Notes: generated by a model from the letters alone, not told the origin. 64,000 nt of DNA from Chamaecyparis obtusa (GCA_027943335.1 BSBK01000765.1:2448001-2512000); one strand, 5' to 3'; counted from the stretch's first letter, positions 11,995 to 23,700 are shown. Translations and numbers: made by a program.

Positions 11995-13539
11995 TGTAAT
12001 GTCCCCGTTTTTTTAGACTTATGAGATTAGCTTGGTTTGGCGCCCCTCACAGGCTAATCAGGCAATCAGAGGGGGTCAGATGGTGGAGCCAGCGTTGGGA
12101 TTCTATTCTGGAGGTTCAGATTATCAGGTCTACTCTTCGTTTGGATAATTTTGGTCAACTTACTATTTTTAGTAAGTGGTATTTTGGGTATGGCCAGGAT
12201 TAGTAGGGTGTCTGCTCGGAGTGTCAGATATCTCAGGATCGAGTTTCAGATAATCTCCAGTTTGAGAGACTTCCTATTTTTAGTAAGTCTATTTTTAGCA
12301 GTTGGCTATTTTTGGCAGTGGGTTATTTTCGGTAGGGTAGTTGGTGTTGTGGCTCTGGTGTCGGAAATGAGTTTGTACAGTCGGCGGGATTTAGAGGCTT
12401 TTGGTTTTTAAAGTTATTGTTATTAAATTAAATTATTTTAATTTAATAACTTTAATATTATAAAGTGAAGAGGTCATTTAAAAGCCTTTTTAATGAAAAA
12501 AGTGAAATTGTGTTTTTTCCGAAAAAGCTATATATTCTACTTGAAAAAGCACTTTCATTTATCTATTGTTGAATTATTATTTTGATTGAAGTTGTGAGAG
12601 AGACAACCCGGCTAGGGCTTTGAGGACTGATTCCTCTTCTGGCAATTTGAGCCATTACAGGTTGATGGCGAATTTTGTAGTTCTGATTCTGAATCACAAT
12701 TCAGTGCTGATGTATACTAGATTTGTGTGGAGTTTCCATCTACAGGCAAATTGATTTGCACTCAAGTTTTCGATTTGGTCTTCATGCTAAGGTTCTGAAA
12801 GTTATTGGGAATTTGTTGTGATTAATCAATTAGTTGTGGAATTCGAATTTGCTGAGGTTGGGATTGGATTGAGTCTGCAGTGATTTCCTAGTTGGCATTT
12901 TTTTAATTGCTAAAGTCAGTGATCGGATTTGCATAACAAATGTTTTATATTGGTCTCTTGGCTGTGATTCTGATTGGAAGGGCATTGCGGCTGATGCAAG
13001 GCAACCGCATTCATTATCTAAGGCTGTTTGGGAGTTCAGGAAGCGTGCAAGAGGCTTGGAAAGTTTCAGGTCTCCATCTGCAACTCACGCAACAGCAATT
13101 AAGGAGCCGTTTCTTCAACCTAGGTCCGTCTTGCAACAACTTTTGCCTGGCACGTGAGTTATGAGGTTGCTGCGTCATCATAATTAGGAGACGTGACTTT
13201 TTTGGATTCATCTCTTGTATGCCTTGTGCTGCGTTTGCTTTGGGCAGCTGTTTGGATGTTGTTACTGGATTCTGGAAGCTGAATATATGTTTGTAAGAGG
13301 TAACGTCTTATTCAAAGTTGGCAAATTAGTTTGTTTAATAATCAGAATTTGTAATGATACAAGTTAGTGAAAGATTCGTGTTTAGCAATCAGATTAGTAA
13401 TTGCTGAGGTTCAATATGATGTTTCAAAAGGGAAGTACATGGAATAAAAGTTAAATATATTATTGAAATCTATTTGTAATTGCCAATTGACTTGAGGGAA
13501 AGTTGTTTAAATTCGTAGAGCCAGCAAGGGCTCTTTACA
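11995..13539 (+). mobile_element. Solo LTR, TGTAATGTCCCC family, plus orientation
   Basis: Begins TGTAATGTCCCCG at 11995 and ends GGGCTCTTTACA at 13539 (1,545 bp). Flanking pentamers are CCTTG (11990-11994) and CCCTG (13540-13544), one mismatch; removing the LTR restores the frame of the surrounding ORF. Features: a 10-bp stem near the start (GATTAGCTTG 12025-12034 with CAGGCTAATC 12050-12059), a short palindrome ACTTACTA/TAGTAAGT (12158-12177), a 13-bp AT-rich hairpin (12420-12449), a TATA-like GCTATATATTC near 12528, and a terminal hairpin AGAGCC/GGCTCT (13517-13534). There is no coding capacity; the ORFs inside are incidental. Confidence 0.9.
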
Positions 13540-14119
13540 CCCTGACACCGGTAAAGGAAAAGGAGTGCTTGGAGCTGAAGCACTGGTTAAAGAGAAGAAT
13601 CCTACAAAACCGGTCATCGTCGACATCACTGATGACAAGAGCAGCGATCCAGCACATCCAACCGTTCTCATCTCTCCGAGCAAAGGTAACACTCGCCCTA
13701 TGTCTGTCAATGATATTGTTGATGAGGTAATGGACTTCGAAGAATTAGATAATGCTACTAAGTGGTACAATGTACTAGAAGAAGAAAAACAGGCAGTAAT
13801 TATAGCTATAGTGGAAACTTTATGGATTTTCATAAAATGCCAAGGGACTACAGGTCCAAGTTTCCACCGGAACTTGATTCTAGGCTTCAGACAAAATGGA
13901 GAACCAGTCTAGGCACCAACCTGAGAATTAATAGGGAAACATTGTTAAAAGTCAGACCTCGTCTCAATGAAGAAAGAATAAAGCTTCTACTAGAGGAAGC
14001 AGCAATGAACTTGGATACCAAGTATAGAGTTGCCCAGATACTAAATCGATATGAGAATCAAGTCTATAAGGAGACTTTAGACTTCTAGCAGGAGTACAAC
14101 TTCAGTGCACTTGAGAATT

Positions 14120-15621
14120 TGTAAAGAGCCTGCCTGGCTCTCAATAACAACTATCCTTTTTCCTTAATTTAATTTGCATTCTAAATTTCTTTCAGAGAAT
14201 ATAAATAATAATGAATGATCACAAATAAGAATTTCTTTACAATTTAATCACTTGATATAGAAACAGTTTATTAACTCGACTCTGAAATTATGCTAACAAA
14301 TTTTAGAATTGAACATCTATCACAATTGTTCAATTACCAACATACATTCATAAATTTGTGCACCTTGAATCCATAGGCTCCTGATGATTATTGTTACTAA
14401 AGAAGATGGCACCCACACATACTTAAGCTGCTCATGCAGGCTATTGGCAAACTCTAGCAACCTCACGCTGGGCAGTGATGAAAGACGTCATAGGCTGGAA
14501 GTAAATGCTCATGCTGCAGCACATTCGCATGCTATAGAAAGTTGACACCAGCACCTGTTGTTTCTATCAGTTCCTTGTGACTGGGCAAACACAGCTTTTA
14601 AATGATCCAAGACTCCCGTAAATAAACTAACACACCTCACGCAGCAGGTGTAGTAAACACACCAGCTGGTAAGGAATTGTCTGAATGCGATAATCCCTTT
14701 GGCAGTCCCGTTTTTAATTGCAGACAAACAAAAATACAATCATGGATTATCCAACCAATAAAAGAAGATACAATTTTCTATGGGCATATAACTCTCCAAG
14801 AAATTAACAAACCCTTGTCACTCCATTAAACTTCGATTTCCTCCTGTAACTCTTCAGTAGATTAAATTGAATAAGTCACAAATCTAGTATACATCAACAC
14901 TGAATTGTGATTCAGAATCAGAACTACAAAATTCACCATCAATCTGTAATGGCTCAAATTGCCAGAAGAGGAATCAATCATCAAAACCCTAGCCGGGCAA
15001 TCTCTCTCACAACTTCAATAAAATCATAATTCAACAATGGATGATGAAAGTTCTTTTTCGAAATGAATATATAGCTTTTTCCGAAAAAGCACAATTTCAC
15101 TTTTTTCATTAAAAAGGCTTTTAAATGATAACTTCACTTTATAACATTAAAGTTATAAAGTAATAAAGTTATTAAATTAAAATAATTTAATTTAATAACG
15201 ATAACCTTTAAAACCAAAGCCATTGAATCACACTGACTGTGACAAACTCATTTCTGACACCAGGCCTCAAACGCCAACTGACCTGCCAGAAATAACCCAC
15301 TGCCAAAAATAGCCAATTGCTAAAAAGAGACTTACTAAAAATAGTAAGTCTCTCAAACTGGAGATTCCCTGAAACTCGATCGTAGCACATCTGACACTCC
15401 ATGCAGACACTCTGCTAATCTTGGCCATACCCAAAATACCACTTACTAAAAATAGTAAGTTGACCAAAGTGACCCGAACGAAGAGCAGACCTGGTAAACT
15501 GAACCTCCAGAATGGAATCCCAACATTGGCTACGCCATCTGACCCCCTCTGATCACCTGATTAGCCTGCGAGGGTCACCAAAACAAGCTAATCCCAAAGT
15601 CTGAAAAATGGGGACATTACA
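14120..15621 (-). mobile_element. Solo LTR, TGTAATGTCCCC family, minus orientation
   Basis: Read on the plus strand it starts TGTAAAGAGCC (14120) and ends GGGGACATTACA (15621), the inverse of the 11995-13539 LTR; length 1,502 bp. The target duplication GAATT is exact (14115-14119 and 15622-15626). By eye the first ~300 bases of the two LTRs are roughly 85% identical. It carries the same hairpins: GATTAGCCTG/CAAGCTAATC (15559-15568, 15584-15593), a 12-bp palindrome with loop AAAA (15326-15353), another at 15441-15460, a 14-bp AT hairpin (15168-15199) and AGAGCC/GGCTCT (14125-14141). Confidence 0.93.
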
Positions 15622-16939
15622 GAATTTAGGTCCACAGGATCCAATTGAACAGGTGCAAGCACCATCGGGTCAATTCACTACTCATGAAGAACCTGCAACC
15701 GGTAAGGTAAATGTTCAAGCAGAGGAGTTCACATCTGGTGAACAGATAAATGTTGAATAGGTAGTTCCTCCAGTAGAACAAGAACTGAGAAATGATATCC
15801 CTATGGGAGAATTATACACAGCTGAAGAGCAGCACAAGGAAGAAATCCCACCGGAAGTTCAATTTCAACAAGAACAGGAAGCCCCACCTGAAGTTGAAGT
15901 GCAACCGGAAGAAGAAGCTCAGAATAAGGAAGAAGCACCTGCTAAGGAAGACCTACCTCAAGTAGAGGCACAATTGGAAGATGCAACTCAATAAGGAGAT
16001 GAAGAAAATAAGGAATAGGAACAAGAAATTCCTGTACACATTGAGTAAGCTCAACCGGAACAGGAGCCCAAGAAAAAGGAGCAAGCAAATATCCCAAGTT
16101 CCTCCTCATCTAAAAGAAAGTTATCATTTGCTAAGGATAAAGAATCCAAAAGGAGCAAGGCCACCGATACAGTGGTAGACATCAGCAAAATGTCAACCAG
16201 GAAGCTAAAGGAGATGACCAAGAGGAAACAGGACATGGTCCTGACCAATGTCAAGAATATATTGTGCAACTTTGTACCCGATGCTGACATAGATGAAGAT
16301 GAACCTGTGATAGATCAGCTGGAAGTCTTGGCACAAGCAATCAGTGATGACCTGACTGATCCAGAAGCTGTAGCTATAGATCACTATGAGAAGAAGAGAA
16401 TAGAGATTCTCCACAAACAAGTTGAAGATATCAAGCTAACTCTGTCATCCAACTTAAGAGTTCTTCAACAGCAGATCCAAGTTGCAGGAAGTTTGATGAC
16501 AAGAACTTCCAACTTTGAAACTTTCTTGCAAGATCTGACAGAGAAGTCAGCAAAGACTTCAAAAGACATTAGAGCCTTGTCTTCTCAATTTGACATCAAA
16601 AATAAGTCTGCAACAAATTTTAGCAGAGAAATGACTAGTCTGGCTCTAATTCTAAGAAAGATTGCAGAAGAGGAGAATGAGAGAATCTAAGACATTATTG
16701 GATTTCAGTTATTTATGGTCCCAACATTTGATTCCATGCAACAAACTGCAACTTCTACAGAAATTATGATCAATGAACCTAATTATAAAACTGTGGAGGA
16801 TATGGAGAATATTGTTTCTCTAAAAGCAGCCCAAAAGAACATTGAATATGTAACCGGTCAATGGGCACCGTTTCTTCAATCTGCAAAGAAAATCTATACG
16901 GATATCTTCACCAAGCTACAAATGTGGAATCCTAAGTGA

Positions 16940-17285
16940 AGTTTAACCCTTTGTCCTATGGAGGCAAAAGGGGGAAGAAGCAGAAGAAATGGGAAGCGGA
17001 ATGGAAAGTAGGACAGAAGAGCTAAAGACCTTAGATAGAAGAAGCAACAGTCAAGGGGAAGTCTGCAATCAGAAGAGAGAAGAATTGAAGTGTATAGTAC
17101 ACAGGGTAGCAGTCTGATCGAGGACAAAATAGCCACAGAACTAGAACAGAAGAAGAGCTAAAGAACTTTAACAAGGGAAGTGTGCTACAGAGAAAAGAGA
17201 ATTCTACAAAACAAGGTATAAATTATGATAAGTAAGGGACTATGGTTTTGAGCATGGTTTTGCCACCAATGACAAATGGGAAGAT
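16940..17285 (+). other. 3' untranslated region and polypurine tract of the copia-type element
   Basis: Purine-rich and non-coding after the TGA of the extra ORF. Just before the LTR it reads GCCACCAATGACAAATGGGA. The equivalent place in the minus-strand copy (62561-62590) reads CCAATGCCAAAGGGCAAGAT, so this stretch is conserved and is the likely primer site for plus-strand DNA synthesis. Confidence 0.6.
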
Positions 17286-18402
17286 TGTTAGCAATTTAAG
17301 TTGTCATTAGTGTAATTCTCAAACACCATTCCCACTGGTAAAGGTTCACCGGTCACTCACGTTACTTTAAAGGCACCGGTAGACTAGAAACAGAGTGTAT
17401 ACACTGGTAGATTAAACAAAGGGGATACATCAATAGACCGAACTAAGAACATTGTACCGGTCTTATATTGCATACAGGGATGAACCGGGTATAAGTGTAT
17501 ACCGGTCAAAATTGCATATAGATCCGCACCGGATTCTGCGGAGCAGTTTGAGATAAAATCGGAATATGCGGAGCATCCACTGCTCAGAAGTGGAGTTAGC
17601 TTTTTAACAAGAGTTAGCTTTATTTATGCGGATGTTTTTCAAGGTAAACTCTAGATTGGAACGCAAAGCTTTTTGCTAGTTGCATGATTTAATGTTGACT
17701 TTACAGCCTGGTGGTTCTATGAGTTAAGGGTTTCATTAAGGTGAACTCTTGTATAAATGCAGGTCATAGGACGCAAGAAAATGTGTTGTTGATAATTGTT
17801 GAATACATAGATCAGAGGAGAGATACCTTCTGAGAGAAGTGCTATAGTCACAGAGGTGAAAGGAAAAAGAGATCAACAACCAGGCAGAACGGGGGAAGAG
17901 ATCAATAGGTATGATCTAATTAGACAATCAGTGTCATATAAGATCATTTCTTTTATAAGGTGTGAAAGCAAATTGAAATCCCTCTATCAGGGTGAACCCT
18001 AATCGGTTCTTTGTAAAAATCCTTTAACCGGGTAACATCTTTGTTGATGTTGAAAGTCCTCTATCCACGCAACTCCTAACAGAGTTAATATCTTAACCTA
18101 TCTTCTACCAAATCCCTTAACCGGGTAGCATCTTCACCAGTGCTTTGTAAGCTCCTAACAGGGCGTCTTTACTTCTGCAGTAGTGAAGTTGTGAGCTCTG
18201 TCTCACCGTGGTTTTTTCCTTCTAACTGAGGGTTTCCACGTATACATCTTGTGTTGATCTGTGTGTTTCTATTTATGCTTATGAATAACTATTTATATTT
18301 TGCTTATCTTGGAAGGATAATTAAACAAGTGTTGAATTGTAATAGAAACAAGTATTTACTGATTCACCCCCCCCCCCTCTCAGTAACCGGTTAGTAATAT
18401 CA
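17286..18402 (+). mobile_element. 3' LTR of the copia-type element
   Basis: Starts TGTTAGCAATTTAAG and ends GGTTAGTAATATCA after the group signature (TACTGATTCACC, a long C run, CTCTCAGTAACCGG); length 1,117 bp. ACCGGT and CCGGT are frequent. A TATA-like TTGTATAAATGC lies near 17752, with a leader-like region after it. The matching minus-strand LTR at 58507-62560 ends with the related string GGAATAACA. No 5' LTR remains in this copy. Confidence 0.85.
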
Positions 18403-18496
18403 GACTCAACCAAAGCAGGCCTATCCAATTTTTGTTTCTCGATCCTCACAAGGAAGGTCGGCATTGTTGGCCCTGTGTTGCACCACTGTAATGTCT

Positions 18497-18812
18497 CGAA
18501 GGGGATTTCGGCCCGAAGGCAATCTCGGCCCAAAGGGGATTTCATCTCGAAGGGGATCTCTGCCTAAAAGCGATCTTGGCATTGTCGGCCCTGTGTTGCA
18601 CCACTATAATGTCCTTAAGGGGATTTCAGCCCAAAAGGTGATCTTGACCCGAAGGCGATCGGGGCCCAAAGGCAATCTCGACCCGAAGGCAATCTCATCC
18701 TAAAGGGGATCTTGGCCCGAAGGGGATCTCAGCCCGAAGGCGATCTTGACCCAAAGGGGATTTCGGCCCAAAGGCGATCTTGGCCCGAAGGGAATCTCGG
18801 CCTCAAGGGGAT
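18497..18812. repeat. Minisatellite, 17-bp unit
   Basis: Units close to CGAAGGGGATCTCGGCC repeat in register with variation at the same few positions (GGGG/GGCG/GGCA, CTCGG/CTTGG/TTCGG). The array is broken once by a repeat of the sentence GGCCCTGTGTTGCACCAC, at about 18470 and again 121 bp later, which implies a larger unit of about 121 bp. It lies in the intron, about 430 bp before exon B. Confidence 0.85.
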
Positions 18813-19038
18813 CTGTAGGCCCTCTCTGTATGCCCTGTGTAGTACTGTAGGCCCTCTTGTGATGTACTATAGGCTCTGTGCTGTATAGTAGGCCCTCTCT
18901 GTGATGTACCATAGGCCCTATGTTGTACTGTAGGCCCTTTGTGATGTACTGTAGGCCCTCTGTGTGATGTACCATAAGCCTTGTGTTATACGTAGGCCTT
19001 CTCTGTGATGTACCATAGGCCCTGTGTTGTACCACTAT
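18813..19038. repeat. Minisatellite, about 23+19 bp alternating units
   Basis: Alternating units close to TAGGCCCTCTCTGTGATGTA and TAGGCCCTGTGTTGTACTG, with small length changes, directly following the 17-bp array. The word GGCCCTGTGTTG links it to the spacer inside the first array, so both arrays probably grew from one older sequence. Confidence 0.8.
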
Positions 19039-19243
19039 GAATCTCCCTTTGTCCTTGCTTCTGTCAAGCGTTTGAGCGTCTCCTCCATCACTTTGCCCAC
19101 AACACTTAATTTTTTTTTTTTCAGATACTTGAATCTAGACAAATCATTTGGTAACTTTGTAAAATTTATTTGTTTTCTAGTTCATCAAATGCACTATGGC
19201 ATTATAACTTCTTATAATGTCTTGTCTGATTTCTTTTTTTTAG

Positions 19244-19345
19244 GAGAACTACCACAAGTGTCATTGTACGTGAATCACATGTTGAAGGACAAGGCTCTAT
19301 ACAGGATGTTGACTATAAAATACTGAATGTCTTAGAGTTTAGCAG
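19244..19345 (+). CDS. ALA3: P4-ATPase exon B, ALA3-like
   Basis: The acceptor TTTTTTTAG ends at 19243 and the donor GTCAGT starts at 19346. The first base completes the Arg codon of exon A; the exon then reads [18 protein letters not shown] and continues to ILNVLEFSS, ending with two bases of a Ser codon. This is the core of the nucleotide-binding domain; VRESHVE and NVLEF are strongly ALA3-like. The next intron is only 102 bp, in contrast with its 11-kb neighbour. Confidence 0.93.
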
Positions 19346-19447
19346 GTCAGTGCATTTCTAATTTTTTTAGTTGCTTCTATAGAAATCCTTTGAAAGAAAG
19401 AATGTTTTGTATTCCTAGTGTTTCTTTTTAACTGTGTATGTGATCAG

Positions 19448-19511
19448 CTCAAGGAAGCGGCAGTCTGTTATATGTACTCATCCAAGTGGCCGACTGATTT
19501 TGTATTGCAAG
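19448..19511 (+). CDS. ALA3: P4-ATPase exon C, ALA3-like
   Basis: A 64-bp exon between acceptor GATCAG and donor GTATGT. It completes the Ser codon and reads SRKRQSVICTHPSGRLILYC-K, ending in phase 0. Its final Lys begins the KGAD motif of P-type ATPases, completed by exon D; that Lys contacts the nucleotide. Too short to be found as an isolated ORF; called from splice signals and homology. Confidence 0.92.
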
Positions 19512-20033
19512 GTATGTTATAGATTCTTATTAGAATTTCTAGTAGCTATATGTTTCACTTTAGTGAGAGTACATTACTGAATAAACAGAAATCAGTAGAT
19601 TGCTTATTCTGCAATAAAAATATTAAGTTAGCATTTTACTTTTATTGGGCTCTGATAAATTGTTGCATCTAAAGATATTGCCTGGATATATTTTCCTATG
19701 CTAGTTAGCTTAGTTTCACATCATATCACCAACTAAAGTGAGTGTGAAGATTCGTAATAAAAACTTTCATGAGATGCCATTAAAATTAGTTTTTGCACAT
19801 TTCTGATGTTCTATTTAAACCAGTCTTTACAAGATAGAGATACTGCGCAGTCCAGTATCATCTATATTGTTGGCCCTCTTAAGTTTTTTTCTGATATTGT
19901 GTAGTTAAATCTTCTTATGACATAATTGTATTGTGGCTTAACATAATATCTTTCTGTGTTCTAGGTGTGATTTTAAACTTTCAAGTCTGTTTTAATGCCA
20001 GCTTTTACAACTGATGATTATATTTTGAAACAG

Positions 20034-20246
20034 GGTGCCGACAGTGTCATTTATCAGAGATTAGAGGATGCAAAGAGCCCACTTGCAGTTGCCACCTGGA
20101 GCCACCTAGGAAAACTTGCTTCAGAAGGCCTCAGAACACTTTGTGTTGCTTATCGCTTTCTTGATTTTAATATGTACCAATCATGGAATGAAATGTTTCA
20201 AGAAGCAAGGTCTTCTTTAACTGACCGTGAACAGAGAATACATCAG
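20034..20246 (+). CDS. ALA3: P4-ATPase exon D, ALA3-like
   Basis: A 213-bp exon (71 codons, phase 0 at both ends) between acceptor GAAACAG and donor GTGAGG. It starts GADSVIYQRLEDAKSP, finishing the KGAD motif, and includes GLRTLCVAYRFLD and SWNEMFQEARSSLTDREQRI, matching the ALA3 pattern (SWNEKF, AKSALRDRE). This is the end of the nucleotide-binding domain. There are no stops or frameshifts. It is followed by an 8.7-kb intron. Confidence 0.95.
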
Positions 20247-20738
20247 GTGAGGGATGGATTTGAGTGTTATTTGCATAGTTCTCTGATTTACTACTGCTTT
20301 TGAAAGTACTATGCATAAGATACATGATTTCTGTAAAGAGATTGACTATTTAAATATTTTATGTTTTATTGGAGATGAATCATACATCTTATATTACGTG
20401 ATAAACCATTGAAAGCACAATTCCCATTTGACAAATTAATAACCAATAAGATAATCTATCTGTTGGCAGTATGTTTTGTGACTTTGTCATTGATGACAAC
20501 CCTCAGTGTTATGGAGATTGATGTTGTGTGGTCACTGATGCCCTACATCCAGTTGTGTACAGATGTTGAGGTGCTGATGCAGTATATGGTTGAATGTCAA
20601 TCCTCATTGGTGTTGATGTCTACACTTAGTATGTCTTGTTAATGATAATGATGATGTGTCATGTTGAAGAGCAGAGATGGTGATGGAGAGACTTGTTGAT
20701 TGTCAGTAGACATGTTATTATGATGATATCACATTAAG

Positions 20739-23700
20739 ATGATGATTAGAAGCATTAAGATGAGAGAGTTTGACAAAGATACTCCTAAACGGGAAGTAGC
20801 ATTCAAGGTCAGTAAGAAGATAGAAGATGGTGCTGATCAAATTGATGGCTTTGATGAAGTAGAAGCAAAAGCTGTGAGAAGGCTAAAGAAAGGCATGGAC
20901 AAATACAAAAAGTTAACTTTCTATTGTTTTAACTTTTAATTGTGGAAGAATTGGTCATTTTGCATCTAAATGTCCCTATAAAATATCAGAAATGGCAATA
21001 AAATAGAGATATCCAAAAGAATTTTTATTTCCAAGGAGAGCGACTATTCCTCGGAGGATGAGGATCATGATGATTCAAATGATGAAGTACTTTTCACGGC
21101 CTTGAAAGTTGGTGACAAGAAGGGTGATGTTAAAGATTGTAAGAAGTATAGTACCTTGTAGGTTGATAAAGACAATAAAATATCAATGAGTGTGTGGACT
21201 TTCTTCTATGCAACAAAAGAAGCAAATGCTTGGGTGATTGACAGTGGTTGTTCTCACCACATGATTGGTGACAAAGGGAAGTTCATCAACCTCGAGAACT
21301 GGAATGGAGGATCAGTCAAGTTTGGAGATGAAGGTGTTGCCCAAATCTACGGACAAGGCACAATAACAATTGATGCAAAGAACAAGAAAGAGGATGTTTT
21401 TTATGTTAAAGGACTAAAACATAATCTTCTCAATGTTAGTCAGATGTGCACTGAAGGATATAATCTGACATTTCATGGCAAAGCTTGTGAAATCAGAAAA
21501 GGAAATTCTAGAAGACTAGTTGCAAAAGGAATTGGGATTGATGAGAATGTTTATCATATGAACGAGAATAAAGGAAGAAGCTATTTTATGGCACAAACCA
21601 TTGAATGTTGGCTATGGCACAAAAGGATGGGTCACATCAACTTTTGACAACATGGTGAAGATCAACTTTACACATGTAGTAAGAGACATGCCAAGGATCA
21701 TCAAACCTGCAAACACCTTATGAAAGGAATGTCAAATGGGAAAGAAGACTATGACAAGTTTCAAGAATAAGGAGTACTCCACAAAACCCTTGGAGCTGAT
21801 ACTTTCCAACCTATGCGAGCCTACCAGGACAAATGGACTTGATGGAGAAAGGTACTTTATGTTGCTTATTGACGATTTTTCTAGAATAACTTGGGTTACA
21901 TACTTAAGAGAAAAATCAGAAGCTCTAGAAAGGTTTAAAGCATTTAAATCTATGGTTGAGAATGAGGTAGATGCTAAGATCAAATGTCTAGGATCTGATA
22001 ACGGAGGTGAATTTACTTCGAATGAATTGGAGAAGTATTGTGAAAATCATGGGATTAGGAGACATTTGATTGTTCCTAGGAACTCTCAACAAAATGGGGT
22101 AGTAGAAAGAAAGAAGGAATTGTTCAAGAGATGGAAAGGACGATGTTAAAAGATGATAATCTGCTTGATGTGTATTGCAAAGTAGTTCATAGTTTGGTTT
22201 ATATTCTTAACAAAGTGCAATTGATGGTCGAAGACTATATGACCCCTTACAAGCTATGGTATGGAAGAATTGCCACAATCAAATATTTCAATATTTTTGG
22301 TATCAAATGCTATATCATAAGAGATGAAGAAGACTTGGTAAAGTTGGAGTCCAAATGTGATGAAGGAATTCCTTGGTTGCTCAATCCAAAGAAAGGCCTA
22401 TAGATGCTACAACAAGAGACTCAAGAGGATGATTGAAAACGCAAATGTCAAAGTAGAATAAGATTGGAGTCAAGTCACACAAGATCCCAAGGATTGTGGA
22501 TCATAAGAATCTTTTTGGATAGAAGAAGAAGAAGAGACAAAAGAGAAGGAACCGGTATCAGAAAAAGCTCTTAGACTCCAAGTATATTTAAAGAAATCAT
22601 TTAGAAGATCAAATCATTGGTGATAAGAATGAAGGAATGTTGACCAGAAGAAGACTTGCAAAATCAAGTGAACAAGTTAATCTTGTCTTCTATCAAAGAT
22701 AAAACCCAAGACCTTTTCTGATGCTAACAAAGATAAAGGATAGTTTCAAGCAAAAGAAGAAGAGCTAAATTAGATTGAGAAAAACCAGACATGGGAATTG
22801 GTACCTAGACTGCAAGTAAGAATATCATAGGAACAAAGTTAGTGTTCCAGAACAAATTGAATGAAGGAGAGGTGACAAGGAACAAAACAAGATTGGTTCG
22901 CAATGGCTATTCACAAGTGGAAGCAATTGATTTGAGGAGACTTGGGAAAGTTGGAGTCCAATTGTGATGAAGGAATTCCTTGGTTACTCAATTGAAAGAA
23001 AGGCCTATAGATGCTAAAACAAGAGACTCAAGAGGATGATTGAAAATGCAAATGTCAAAGTAGAATAAGATTGTTGTCAAGTCTCACAATATCCCAAGGA
23101 CCATGGATCGAAAGAATCTCCATAGAAGAAGAAGACTAAGAGGCAGAAGAAAAGGAACCGGTATCAAAAAAAGCCCCGAAAACCCCAGCCAAGTATTAAT
23201 AAAGGAACCATTTAGAAGATCAATTCATTGGTGATAAGAATGAAGGAATGTTGACTAGAAGAATACTTGCAAAAGCAAGTGAACAAGTGAGTCTTTGTCT
23301 TCTATCAAAGATAGAACCCAAGACCTTTCCTAATGCTAACAAAGATAAAGGATGGTTGCAAGCAATGGAAGAAGAGCTAAATCAGATTGAGAAAAATCAG
23401 ACATGGAAATTGATACCTAGACCTACAAGTAAGAATGTCATAGGAACAAAGTGGGTGTTCCAAAACAAACTGAATGAAGGAGAGGTGACAAGGAACAAAG
23501 CAAGACTGGTTTGCAAAGGCTATTCACAAGTGGAAGGAATTGATTTTGAGGAGACTTTTGCTCCGATGGCTAGGATGAAGGCAATCAAGATGTTTCTTTC
23601 CTTTTCTATTCATAAAGTTTTCAAGGTTTATAAAATGGATGCCAAATCAACTTTTTTGAATAGTGATATAGAAGAAGTTTACATAGAGCAACTTGATGGG

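Larger units (their letters stand above)
10161..16939 (+). pseudogene. Giant extra ORF of a copia-type element, function unknown, interrupted by two solo LTRs
   Basis: Starting at ATG 10161 (MASSYSTVKLIKGSQ), one frame can be followed through three segments, 10161-11994, 13545-14119 and 15627-16939, to a TGA at 16937: about 3.72 kb or 1,240 codons. Removing each solo LTR with one copy of its target duplication keeps the frame. Damage is one frameshift near 13830 and nine premature stops: TAG at 10959, 11382, 11757, 14086, 15758 and 16016; TAA at 15992, 16046 and 16688. The N-terminal ~260 residues look globular (Trp, Cys, His present), the middle is basic with KKK/RKRK runs, then a Glu/Gln/Pro-rich stretch (15803-15994), then a ~170-residue coiled-coil-like C-terminal domain (VDISKMSTRKLKEMTKRK...). 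The position matches the env-like ORF of SIRE elements, but I see no signal peptide or membrane segment. A homologue lies at 62764-64000 on the minus strand. Confidence 0.8.
8497..18402 (+). mobile_element. 5'-truncated copia-type element with Gag remnant, no pol, and a giant extra ORF
   Basis: Order on the plus strand: Gag remnant with zinc knuckles (to 9763), about 380 bp containing a TATA box, an extra ORF (10161-16939), a polypurine-type stretch before 17286, and the 3' LTR (17286-18402). The 5' LTR and the first part of gag are missing; the left junction near 8497 is estimated from the start of ACCGGT-rich coding-like sequence. No protease, integrase, reverse transcriptase or RNase H motif occurs between Gag and the extra ORF. 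LTR style and Gag resemble the copia SIRE/Maximus lineage, which often has an extra ORF after pol, but here pol is absent, so this is a deletion derivative or a true non-autonomous element. Two solo LTRs (11995-13539 and 14120-15621) are nested in the extra ORF. Confidence 0.8.
8034..19243 (+). other. ALA3-like intron of 11.2 kb
   Basis: Bounded by a donor GTGTGT at 8034 and an acceptor TTTTTTTAG ending at 19243. It joins phase-compatibly (AG + G gives Arg) with the next exon. Nearly all of it is a copia-type element with two nested solo LTRs (8497-18402) and two minisatellites (18497-19038). Bases 8034 to about 8490 are ordinary AT-rich intron sequence in which I see no feature. Confidence 0.9.

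Noticed and set aside
12021..13211. Several 60-86 codon ORFs on both strands
   Set aside because: Inside a solo LTR and not conserved as frames in the sister LTRs at 14120-15621 and 59382-62388.
11995..15621. One foldback DNA transposon with TGTAATGTCCCC inverted ends
   Set aside because: The centre 13540-14119 is extra-ORF coding sequence in frame with both sides, and each arm has its own target duplication, so these are two solo LTRs.
19024..19326. 100-codon ORF over exon B
   Set aside because: It is in the wrong frame for P4-ATPase and overlaps the true exon 19244-19345.
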